In this document: one piece after another, positions 38,101 to 50,100 of the stretch
Layout of the letters: every line of letters starts with the position of its first letter
How positions within the stretch are numbered: the stretch's first letter is position 1
From: Aquila chrysaetos chrysaetos
Taxonomy: Eukaryota; Chordata; Aves; Accipitriformes; Accipitridae
Reading direction: 5' to 3'
Length of the DNA: 64,000 bases
Assembly (NCBI RefSeq): GCF_900496995.4
Contig: NC_044004.1
Coordinates: 7,564,001-7,628,000, forward strand
Position numbers and translations under genes: made by a program
Notes under the pieces: generated by a model
What the model saw: the letters and a program-made list of their open reading frames with translations, nothing else
Told to the model about the DNA's origin: nothing
Databases searched by the model: none

Positions 38101-41100
38101 ATTTATCAAAAAGCCAGGTCAACCATAACTGTAAAAGTAAACACAAAATATTTAATAAGTTATACAGATGCTTATGCTTCCTCTTCTCTCCTCCCCCATT
38201 TTAACCATCATATGACAATTATTTCTATCCATGAAATGTCTCTTTTGTAATCACTTTTCAGCTAAAAGAGCTTTTCAGGTTTTGTAAGTCTTATTAGGAT
38301 GTAGGACTGTAAAATTAACCCTCAAAACAGTACTCTCTTGTTAAAGTGTCTGATCGGCTAGTGTAATGTTTTTTGGTTTTTTCTTTTCTAGAGCTGAATG
38401 TTGCTGTGATATATTTTATGCTTTGCGCTGGCTATTCAGCCTGCTGCTGTTACAGAGTTATTAAAAATATCTTGTTATGCAGATCTAGCCATGAATTCTT
38501 AAAGTTGTCACTGTGACGACCTCTGATCCCTATCTGATTCGCAGGTCGCACAATGCAATTTGGAGCTCTTCTAATAGAGTGTAAAATAAAGTAGGATGTC
38601 TCTATCATCAGGTTAACCCTTATGTTAAGTATTTAAGTTTTTCAGGCCGAAGGGTCATCTCCCTTGATTCATCTATGAATACTGAGCAGTGTGTACTCTG
38701 TAAGTAGTAGATATAAATTTGCTTCCTGCTTTTTATTCATCCTACCTTGCAGGGGAAAGCAGTATATCGAAGTGAATTGTATGTATTTGTGAGGTTCGGT
38801 AAAGGTTCATTGCTAAATGTATATTTATAAAAATGGAAAAGGAAGAAAATTTTCAGGCTTGGAACACACACTAACTTATTTGAATTTAGTTAATGCAATA
38901 ATATTAAAGTAAATATATTCACTTCTAATGATATCTTTGTGCCTAAAATCCACAATCAGGAATATATGTAAGCTTATGTGTGTCTTGCATAGGATATTTT
39001 GTTGACTTGTTGCCTGTAATAAATTAGGTTAATTGAGATGTATAGTTATCTGTTAAAAATATAGCATTTGGAATAATTTTTAACAAATGCGTAGTTCAGA
39101 TTCATTCATAAATGTGACCATTGAAGTAAGCTGCAATTTAGTTACTGATTGTACAGTGTATGTGTGTGCAGACTATATCATGAGACAGGGGCATATATAC
39201 ATTGGCAGTGGATACAAAGTTTTAGTAGCATGAGTTTGATCTGGTCTAAGCGATAGGTGGTAATCCATCAAATACAGTAGGACTTTTTTGCATGAATGAG
39301 TGCTAATGGGAATCTTGTTACATCACATTTTAAATGAAAATCACATTTCCTAAAATTTCATAAAGATGATGACTAGTAATGGGATATTTTTTTCCCTTCA
39401 GCTCTAAAACTCAGTTTTTATCATGTATAGGCCTCTGAATCATAAAGAAATTAAATAATTCAAAATGCTGCCCAAAATATTTCAAGGAGTCATAGGAATA
39501 CTGTTCATCTCGTAAATAACTTGGACTAGCTGAAAAGTGCTGGAAAACCTAAAGACTTCTCTGTGGAGCGGGAAAGAAGGAGGTATTTTTGGTTGACCTT
39601 TGAGTTTTCAGACCATAAAACAATTTTTTGGTCCAGGAATGGGTGTAGCCAGTCCTGGACCTCACTACAGCCTTAAACAATGGCTTTAAACAATTTCATC
39701 TGGACTGGTGTGCAGGGAATAGTGTGTAGAGGAGAAGGGTTAGTCCAGAAAGAAGGGAGGGGTGGTTGAAGCATAAGGTAACACTTGTAACCTTGATGGT
39801 GGCTGTATGACAGCTGCTTTCTTTAGTGACAAAAATGAGGGGTTTTCTTCTGCTTTTAGGAACGGGAAACATCTTGGGAACTCTGCTCTGGGTACCTTCC
39901 TGTCTGAGCATGGACTCTAAATGTGATTTCATGTCACTTGGCTTATAGCTTTGCTGGCTTCATCACACCTCAGTCTTCAAACCTGCAAACCTTTCCTTTT
40001 ATGTTAAGATGATGTAAACGGAGTAGGCATTTTAGAGAGTTTCCTTACTCATGGTTATCCATGAATTAAGAAGAAACCAAGTTTGGTTTTTAAAGCACAG
40101 GTAATGTGTGCAACACTATTTTATGCTTGCCTCTTCTTTTGTTAAAATTGTTTAATCCATTCTACAATTCCTGAAACATTAAAAATGAAATTCTACCAGG
40201 TATTTCTTAGTGTGTTACGTACTTACCAAATCTACTTCTTGGCAGGTTTTTTGTACAGGTTGCTGTTGTACTACTTGTGGGAGCTGAACGGGGAAGTGGC
40301 TTATATATTTTGGTAGTGATTCTAGGGTTGGCTTAAAGATGATCTAAACAGGAGCAGCAATCAAAAGGGATAGTCCTCTCTCTATTTTCTCCCCTGATGA
40401 TTCCCAGTGCCTCCCTTGTACTAGTGATAGAGCTCATGTTGCAGCAGGGACCTGAACTGACTGGCACCTAATCCAGAGAAGATTTCTGTAGCACCATTAA
40501 GCTCAGTTAGTGAGACTGTCCCTTTCAGTAACTGAATAAACCTAGGTAATACAGATCTGATTATGAAGGTCAATCTTTACTTAATCAGAGGACTCGGATT
40601 GATGGAGTGATAGATGATTAGCTCATCTCCCAGTGTGAATGAAAAACTGGATGAAAAAAACATGCCAGATACTACTGTTAAAATACATTCTTTTTTACTG
40701 TGTAATAAGATGTAGTGCCTGAAGTATGTATAGTAACTGCATGGGAGAAGTACATTCCCATACTTCTAAAAGTAAGATGTAACCTTTATTTTTCTATAAA
40801 TATTACACAAAGACATTTAAGGGACTAACACTACATTCACTTTTGATAAAACAAATTAAATATTGATATCAAATGTAGGTGGTCAGCATAAATTTTGTAG
40901 GAGTCAATTTTTTTTTTTTATGTTGGGGAACTTTATTAGCTTTAATAATGAAGGGTAGCAGACTTCTGGTTTAGCTCTCTGGAATGTATGGAAAGGAAGG
41001 GCATTGTTAGACTTGGAGATCTTTGGTAGTTTAAATAAAACTGTTACACCTCCCCTGAATGTGGTATTTATGTTATGAACGATTTGGATTATGCAAGAGA

Positions 41101-44100
41101 ACTTTGCCTTTTTCATGTACTTTCTTAAGGTTTAAGAATATATATATGCAACCAACTACTGTTGATTTTGGTGGGTGGTAGGAGCCCAAGTAGCGAGGTA
41201 TGAAAATACATCTGAGGATATATCTTGAGTGGTGACTGCTAAAGAAGTACTAAACTTGCCTTGCAATATCTTCCTGAGGTAATAGTTTTGTTAAATGTGC
41301 CAATTTTCCAGACTACCTTTATTTGCTGTCCTCTATGAGACTGTAAATGCACGTGCTAGTCTGTCCATTGGGCATATTGGACATACTAATTTCTTCTGAA
41401 CAATGATTCATTAAGATCCAGAGCTTTTTGAACTGCCTTGCACCTTGAGACCTACTGGTCTTTTTCAGTAAATTTTTGCTGCTTTTTATTAAAATCCTTC
41501 CTAAGCTTATGTGGGACCTTGAGCCTGCTAGGGTGCAGAGATGCAGTAGCTAGTAACACAGAGTGATACAGGTTTTGTGCAATGCGCCTCATCACTATTG
41601 ACCTTCCAAGGTACATATCCAAGCTCTCTTTATTGCTGGGTGGGATGGAGAGGGCTTTGGCACAAGTCCTGGGTGAGCCTCAAGCTTGCATTTCCAGGAC
41701 TGCAACAGTACTCGCAGGCTCTGGCTGGTGTACATTGCTTTAAAGAAAAACTGGTTCATTGGGTGGCTTATATTGCTAAAGCAATTTGGAGCAAGATACA
41801 CTGGTTCTCTAGCATTGTACTTAGGCTAACTGTTGGGCTGGAACCCTTTAAGCATTTTTACTAACTTCTGGAAATGATGAAATACTGTGAAAAGTGCGTT
41901 CCTCAATAAAAGTCAGAGTGGCCAAGTAGCCTATGTGCTGTTGAGCAACTACAAATAGAATGAACAGTGATACTTTTACTGGTAAACATAAAATGTGATT
42001 TGCCTGGACCACATATCTAATTTGCAGTCATCTAGGTTTGAATTTATGCTCCAATCACGGAGCAAAGGGGAGGGAGTGTGTGTGGGAGGTCCCTATAAAT
42101 ACAGCTCTTTTAGTAGTTTGTTTTCCTCGTGTTTGCACACAGGAAAATTCAAACACGGTTCTGAAATCTGTCAAAATGCCAGCATTTATTTCCTTTTCAT
42201 CCTGTGTTGGATAATATAAAAGGATGGAAAAGGAGGAACTTGTAGAAGTCCTTACATGTAAGTCACTGTTTGACTATTCAGTTTCTATTACTGGCACTGA
42301 AGAAATTATTTTTATCCAGTCAGTGTTTGCTTACATAGATATCCCCAAATTTCATTTAAGATGACTGAAGCATGTTTTGTGTTGCGGTCGAATAAAAAAA
42401 ATGTATTTGCTTAAGGTTGCCCCTTTAACTAGGTTCTATGGCGATAAATATTCTGGTTCCCTAACCAAAATCTTCTGCCTCTAGAAAAATATTTAGTTGG
42501 CTTTGAGTAGATGCACATGAGATATTGGCATGGTGGAATAATTTGCAAGATCTTCCAGTGAGGATATTAGCATATAAATAGCAGATGCAATGACGACCAT
42601 CACAGCTGAGTACATTTAATTTTTAGTTTATAAGATAGAATGGGTTTTTAAATGCATAGCCATCAAGCCTGCTGAAAGACAAATGAAGTTTAGAGTTCAC
42701 TTGTCTGAGGATGCCTTACATCATTTTTTTTTTTTTAAAAGGGAAACAGACATGCATAAAACTGAACAAAAGTGATTTCTTGGGTGAAAAGTAATTGAGA
42801 TTGCAAACCAAGTTAATTAGACCATGCAAAATTTATTTAATGGTCCCAGCTGTAGTTTGCGAGTGGTGTTTTAGTAAGTAGATATGACTTCTTCATGTGC
42901 TATCTTTTTCTCTTCCTTCTTTTTCTAAAATAATTAGTAAACGCTGTACATCTAGTCCTATAAACTGATTGCATTGTATATCTCAGTCATTTTATTGCTT
43001 GCTTTAATTATGATTGCAGAGGCTAAGGTTTTTAAATCCTCTTAACAGAATGTAGCAATCAATTTGTATAAAACTGGGAAAAGGACCAAAGGCTTTTCTT
43101 TACATCTTTGCAAGTGTTGTGTGGTGGGTGGAGGTTTTTTTTGCATTGATTACTGGTTGGGATGGATGAGCAGGGCATTTAACTGGAGCTGTGGTTGTGC
43201 TGAGCTACACTAACAGCTGGAGGCTCTTGGAGTGTTGACTCCAAAATAAAAGATACGATTGCATTTCTACTGGCATCCAATATTTGTTTTCAGTATTTTA
43301 ATAAGATGGAGACTGATAAGGAAACATCTGTTTTTTTCAAGGTTTTTTTAATGAGTTAGGGAGCAAATGGTTTGATTGCACTTGTCTAGCTGGAAAAGTC
43401 AGCACTATTTTAAGTTTTAATGAGAATTAGGAGAATTGAAGAGCCATTGTTCTAACTCCGATTACAATGAAAATAATACATGTATATTTTCTGCATCTTT
43501 TTACTGTATTCTCATATGCAAATAAGTTCAGCCCAAGAATCTGGAAATTGTCTAGCTAAATCCTATTTCCTCTCACAGTGAGATATCTAGTCAGGAATAC
43601 TACCACATTAAAAAAACCAAACAAAAACACCACATAGTTTTGCAAAAGCATGATTCGTTTAGATAAATGAATAAATAAATAAATGTCAGCATTATAGAGC
43701 AGATTAACACCGAGCAGAAAAAATTCCCTTCTCCACGCAACTTGAAGAGCAATGATGGTGCAAGTAGCTTCTGATGTCTGGGATTCTGTTTGGTCTCCCT
43801 TCAGATGGACCAGCCTCTAGTGACAGAGAGAAGGTAGTTCACCTTTCGTCTCTGCTAGGACTGCAAACTGCATTAGTGACTTTCCTCGTGTTACCTGGTA
43901 ATGAGAATGGATTTGAGAACGGGACATTTTTTCCCATGTTCTTCGACAGGTTGTTGAGAAACAAGCAGTTGCGTGACTACTTATCTTAGAGGTATATTAT
44001 TTTATACACTACAAGAAAAGCTTTACGTTGTAGTATTTATCACTTGAGCTTATACTTTATTTCCCTTCAGATATGGCACACTAGAAATGGCATATTGCTT

Positions 44101-47100
44101 GTTTTTATCATAGTCTTGTTTTTCTTGTTTGCAAGTACCTAACCACTCATTCCTAAAGGATTATAATTTACTAATTCTGCTACTCAAAATGTTGTCTTAA
44201 ATATTTATTTCTTCTGATTTGATTGTGGATTGTTGATTTTTTTTTTTTTATTTTTTTTTTAAGTGACTGAAAAAGTTTACCTATAATGGAAAAGTAGATG
44301 GTGGGTGGCTGAACTTCCATACTGCATCTGTAGAGGTTGCTTTGGAGCTTTCTTCATGTTTGAAAAGTAAAATTAGAAATAAAAAGATACTTTCCTGACT
44401 AACAATGTTGCCCATGAGCTCTCCCCCTTCCTGTAGAAAGGGAATAGAACAAAACAGCATAAATGGGATGGTTCTGATGAAGTACCACTAGAAAGAAGTA
44501 AATTGAGACATAACTACCCACTACTACCATGCAACTTCTTAAATTTCCACCAGTGATGACTTTAATATTTTAAAGTAAAAAGATAAATAAGTTATCTTGT
44601 TAAAGATTATATCAAAATAAAGACTTTATGTCTGTTTGAAGGGAAAAGGGGGCTTAATTCCTTATAGTTAGCTAAGCAGTTAATTTTTTTACAGGAAATC
44701 TAAATTTAATAGAAGACCCCAGGGAAATTCAAGGGTGTGAACAATAAGCATAATATTTTATGAAAATGACCCCCATATTTAAAATCTGGCATTATATGTT
44801 ATGCATTGTAGCACCAAGTCCACATCTACCTTTTAGAAAATTAAAACACATAAATTCTGTTTAGTGTTTGATATGCGCTGCACTAGCTGAAAGCCATAAT
44901 GCCCCTAAAACCTTGGGTTGCTTTTCACCTTTCATAAATTCCTGGGTAGATTCTATACAAAAAATAATTTTCAGCTCCGTGGCTCATTGTTATTCAAACT
45001 TGATTGATCGTCGTCATTTACTCAGTGAGGAAGTTAAGTGCTCCTGTCATTTCCGAAGAGTATAATTGGGACGTTTCACAGGTCAGCGGTAGTGACAGGT
45101 TTCCCTTTTGATTAGTGTTAGACTGATAACAAAAATTACAGTTTCCTATGATTAATGTTTTCTATAGTACTTGAATGCACAGTTCATGGATTGTACCTAA
45201 ACAAAGTGAATTTGCATCTGATTATGCCTTTTCTCCGTCAGGCTTTTCACATGCTTTAAAGTTTTAGACCATGCAGGTAATACAGCAAAGTTGCTTCTAA
45301 TGCAGTTTTCAAGTTGAGGATTAGTGAAGCCCACTGAATTTTAGTATATTAATGTACAGAGTGCTATGTGCCTGCAACGGCACGTGAATAAATTAGGAGG
45401 AATTTCAATTAAAGATAGTACTCTTCTGAATTCTTTCCAGTCCTCTCAGATATGCCATGCACATGAGTACTTGTATTATACCCACTGATATTTTAGGTAT
45501 GATCTGGTGATTTAAGTTCAATGATCACTCTGAACTGAGTTTTCTTTCTCTTACTAGTTTGACATTATTTCTCAATTCCTTAAACCTGTTGCTATTTATT
45601 TGTTCACAGACTATGTCTGAGTAAAAAATTATGGAAATACACTGAATTTACTTTCCCTGTTCTATAATGTGAAAGTTAGTCAGCTTTTACATTATGGCAC
45701 AAAGTGGTAAACTAAGGTCATCCATGACGAGTTTTAGCTTGGTGAAATCTTTTTTAATAGCTAAATGAGAAATGGAACCTGAGTATGGAAAATACAATGT
45801 TGCACTGTTTCTAGCTGGAGAAGTAGGAGTTGATGTTATTTGCAAACTTAATTAAATTGTCCCTAACAGATAAAAAGGGGATGAGAACACCAGCAGAATT
45901 TTGAAACCAAAATACAAACAAACTTCTCTTCAATCTCTAGCTGCCTTCTATTGTACAGAGTACAAAGCCTGATGATGTTTTTCTTTCTAAAGGCCATTGG
46001 GAAGGTCTTCTAAAAGTTGCAGTTTAACACAGATGTTCTTTCATGTCTAGTACCTTTGTGACTTTGTGATTAGTGGTAGAATATTTGACCCTGTCTTTGC
46101 ATTAGAACTCTATTTTTGTTTCTGCTGTGGAGGTCAGGTTCAGTGTGCATCTGTCTTGGCCATGCCAGGTAGGGCCTGAATTTCTTCTTTCCTTTAGATG
46201 AGGAAAAATGATTGCAGTGGGAGACAAAAAGTAAACTAGCGTGCAGGATCCTCCAGCATAGCCTAAAGGTTGGCAAGTCTCGAGGTAGTGATGATTAGGC
46301 TGAAGAGACTACATTGTGGTTGTTACATGTCTTTGGCAGCAGGGTACTTTCAAACATGATTATGCTGGGACTTTATTTTAAAATGAAGACTAGTTAGGTG
46401 TTCTTTGGTAAGAAAGCAGTAGTAAATCTACTCTATTCTTCAGGACAGTAAATATTTTTTTTTGTCTTTTTTTTTTTCACTGGAACTGCAGCTTTCTTAA
46501 AGTCATTTTTTAAACAGAGGGAAGAATTGTAATTCTAACTTGCGCCATCCATTCATTATATGTTAAAGTGTATCAATATGTGTTGTAATATCAATTAATG
46601 ATCTTTATTAGAAATTAGTTCAGTCCAGCTTTCAAGTAATACTGACCAAAGAGAAATGCTATTTTTTAAAAATTATTAATTTTAAATTTTTAACGACATT
46701 CAACAAACCAAGACTGGTTTCTAGGTTTTTTGGCTTCAGAGTACGTGTGTGATTTAAAGGAACTCAGCTGTGCAGCTGTGACACACGATTAGAGTAGTGA
46801 ATTAAATTGGGAAAATTCTGCTGCAGGCAAAACCTGCAGTATCCTCCGGTGCTTGTAACAATGAGTAGTTGATATGAATATCAACGTAAGTCAGGCGCAG
46901 TAAGAGTAGTAAAGAATGTGGCTGAAAATAGTAAAAATTATACCATTCCTTATCCGTTGCTTTGGCTTGCTGCCGTGAAGTTGAAAAAAGTGATAGCCTG
47001 TGGTAAGGTTGGTTTTAGTGGATACCCTTATTATTATGTCCTAGACTTGTAAAAGTGCATGGCAAACATACAATAATATGCTAATTATGTTGTTTTTAAG

Positions 47101-50100
47101 AATTAGGTGGCTCCCAAGGTGGGCAGAGGAAATAAAGCATAAAACCTCCATCATTGCTGCCTTTTTAGGGTAGTTAGCATTTGCTATTTTAAAGTTCTGA
47201 TAGTACAGGCCATGTCTGAGGTGGCACAGATTCTTCTAGCTTATGTGTAGTATAGAAGGAAAATTCATTTTCAGGTATGGAACAAGCTTAGGAAAAAAAA
47301 AAGTAGAGACTTGCTGGCACATATACAGTAGTAGCTAGCTGAAATGATGTATAGGAAGCCACTTATGTGAATGAATTACCCTGGTTAGTTGGCAGGAACT
47401 CCATTTTTATTTTTTAGCTAGTCATAGATATTCAATTTCAAACAGCAATGTAGACCAAGTGCACATTTTTAAAAACCCGTTTTGTTGGCCTTGACCACAG
47501 TAATGTGTGCAGTCTAATGGTATGAATGGTTAGGATGCACCGAATTAGTTAAGAAAAGAATGTATCAAATTATTTTTAGTGCTATTGTGAAGAAACACAG
47601 TGAAACACTGTAGTATACAGATCTGAATATTCTTACTTTCATCAGTATTACCTTGCCAGTCCATCAGCTTCTCCTCCTGTTTGCCTGCTCTGGTTTTGAG
47701 CTCTTAAACAATTTGTGATACTATTTAACACGCCACAGACTATTTGGGTACAGCTAAATGAGTAAAATCAACCAAAGGAGAAGAGATAAGGCTATAATTT
47801 GCTCATTAAGTCAAAATCTTGATGTTATTTTAAGATTTTTTTGGTCTTATTTTATAGCTTCACACTTTCTCAGACTTCACCAACTGCATGTGTTCTAATG
47901 GATATAAGGGGCTTTAAAGAAGCCCTTAGGATAGAGTATGGCTTTAGAGATAAAATGTTAAGCAAAGGCCTAATCTTAAATAAAGATTAAATACATAATT
48001 AGGGAAATACTTTTGACATAGAGCAGTCTCAGTAGGGCTATCAAGATGTCTGTAAAATATTTTCAGTGTGAAGGGAAATGAAAAGCAGTCTTCACATTTA
48101 AAAAAAAAAAAAAAAACCAACAAAAACCAACAAAAATATCTCTGTAGATGAAAGCCTTGGATGATGACGATGACGAGGATGAAGATGAATTTGTGGAGGT
48201 CCCTGAGAAGGAAGGTTATGAGCCCCACATTCCAGACCACCTGCGTAAGGAATATGGTGAGTTTGCCCAGCTGTGACAAGCTTTATCCCTGCATGTTACT
48301 GCTGCACTAAAGTAAATAAACAGCCATTCTGAAGTAATAAAGTGATCAGCCGTGTGGGTAATCTCTGACTGCTATGAGGAAGTCATTACACAGATACAGG
48401 AGCAGCGATTGGCTCTAGATAAACAAATACTTTCTATGAGCAAGAGCAACTGAGACGAGAAGCTTATTTCATTCCATCATGTTCCACTGTAGTTTAGAGC
48501 CAGAAGCAGCACTGTGTATGCCTATAAGTGTGCTAAACACACACTTACTGGGGGTGAAGGGATTGCAAAGTAAAGCTGTAAATGAACCTGAATATTAGAA
48601 ATACTGGTAACAGTCTGATGAGATGGGATAAGGTTTTGTACTATAACCTGCATTAATAGCAGTTGGAGATTTGCAGCCACATAGGGTGGCCAACTTACAG
48701 CTCAGAAAGGCAGCTTTTTGTTTTTTCTTTTTTCATTGGGTGTTGCTATCAGAAGACATTAAACGGAGCTCAGCATTCAAGTGCAGAATTATAGTCACTA
48801 AGCACATACCAGATGACAAAATACAATCTTGGCCTTGCCTTCTTTTAATGCGTTCTAAAGATTTTTTTAAAAATAAGTATATACTTGTGTTTTTGTGAAA
48901 TTGAGAGGGGAGTTTACTGAGGAAAGTTCATCTCAAGTAATTAAATTTGAGTGCGTTATTCCTTGTCCTTTGTACATCTGGCTTATTAAGTGTCCGTGTT
49001 CCCCACCTAAGGACTTGCAGCGAGCCCAACTGGCTGGTTCCAGTTTGTTTGAAGGAGGTAGATGTCTCTGTTCCTCCATGTCTTTAAAAAATTGTGGAAA
49101 TTAGCAACTATATAGAGGACTGAGATTAGACTAGTGCAGTGGTGAGCTGGTAGCTGCAATGTGGTTTGACATGACCCTTAGCATATGTGTTGCTTGAAAC
49201 AGTCTGTAGGCACTTGCTTTGTCCAAGCAAGAGTTGGGGAAGATGAAGTGGAACTGGGAGTACTGAGATAGTAAAATGGGAAGTGGATGTGTGCGTAAGA
49301 CAAGAACACAGAACAGCGGTGAAGGACTGTAGGACGCAAACTTAGAAACTGGGCAGCTTTTTATTTTTTTGTTCATGGAAAAAAGTGTTATATTTTGATA
49401 AAATTATACCAGCATATGTTGGCTTTCAGTCTTGCAATAAATACTGAATAAGTTCTAATTATTGCTAACAGTAGGACTTTCAGAAAAGGAATATAGTGGA
49501 AGAGAGGGGTAGCAGTCTTCCAGACAGTTGTGAAAAGCTTCTTATGTACACTCGGCTAATTAAAGAGTCCAAAAACATTGGTAGTGATAGTAAATGAATG
49601 AGCAAATGAGGTTAACTTTTACACAGCTATGGTTCTTTTGGGTTTTTTTTTCCCTTCCTTTGGCAGTATTCCTTGTGCCCAAACTGGTATTTTCTTAATA
49701 CTTCCAGGCACTGGAACTTGTTTTTTGTATCTTTAACAGCAGCCTGATGAATCCTAACATTGAAAGTTCTGTTTATACTTGTCAACTTCCACTGGAAGTG
49801 AAATGTACTCATCTCTTCCCTCTCTCCCTTTCTACCTTTCCTCCCCTGTCTTCTTCATGGACACACATTTTTAAAAAAATAAAGCATCTTACCACCCTTT
49901 GTATCACATTAACACAATACTTCACTGCTATTTTAATTCTTCCTCATGGAAAAGAGTAAAAGAATAGCCTACTAGCTACTCAAGGATATTTTAAAAAAAT
50001 CTATATAAAATGGATTAAGAAATTCCCAATTTGTATTTAAACCATTGCTGATGGGAAAATACATTATAGTGAAGAAGCCGATCAATCAGAAAACAAAACC

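Noticed and set aside
43774..43989. 71-residue open frame with an acceptor-like ccttcag and a donor-like gtagtt
   Set aside because: The donor is poor and the peptide is not in any UVSSA I know. The start atggaccagc resembles UVSSA exon 1 only by coincidence.
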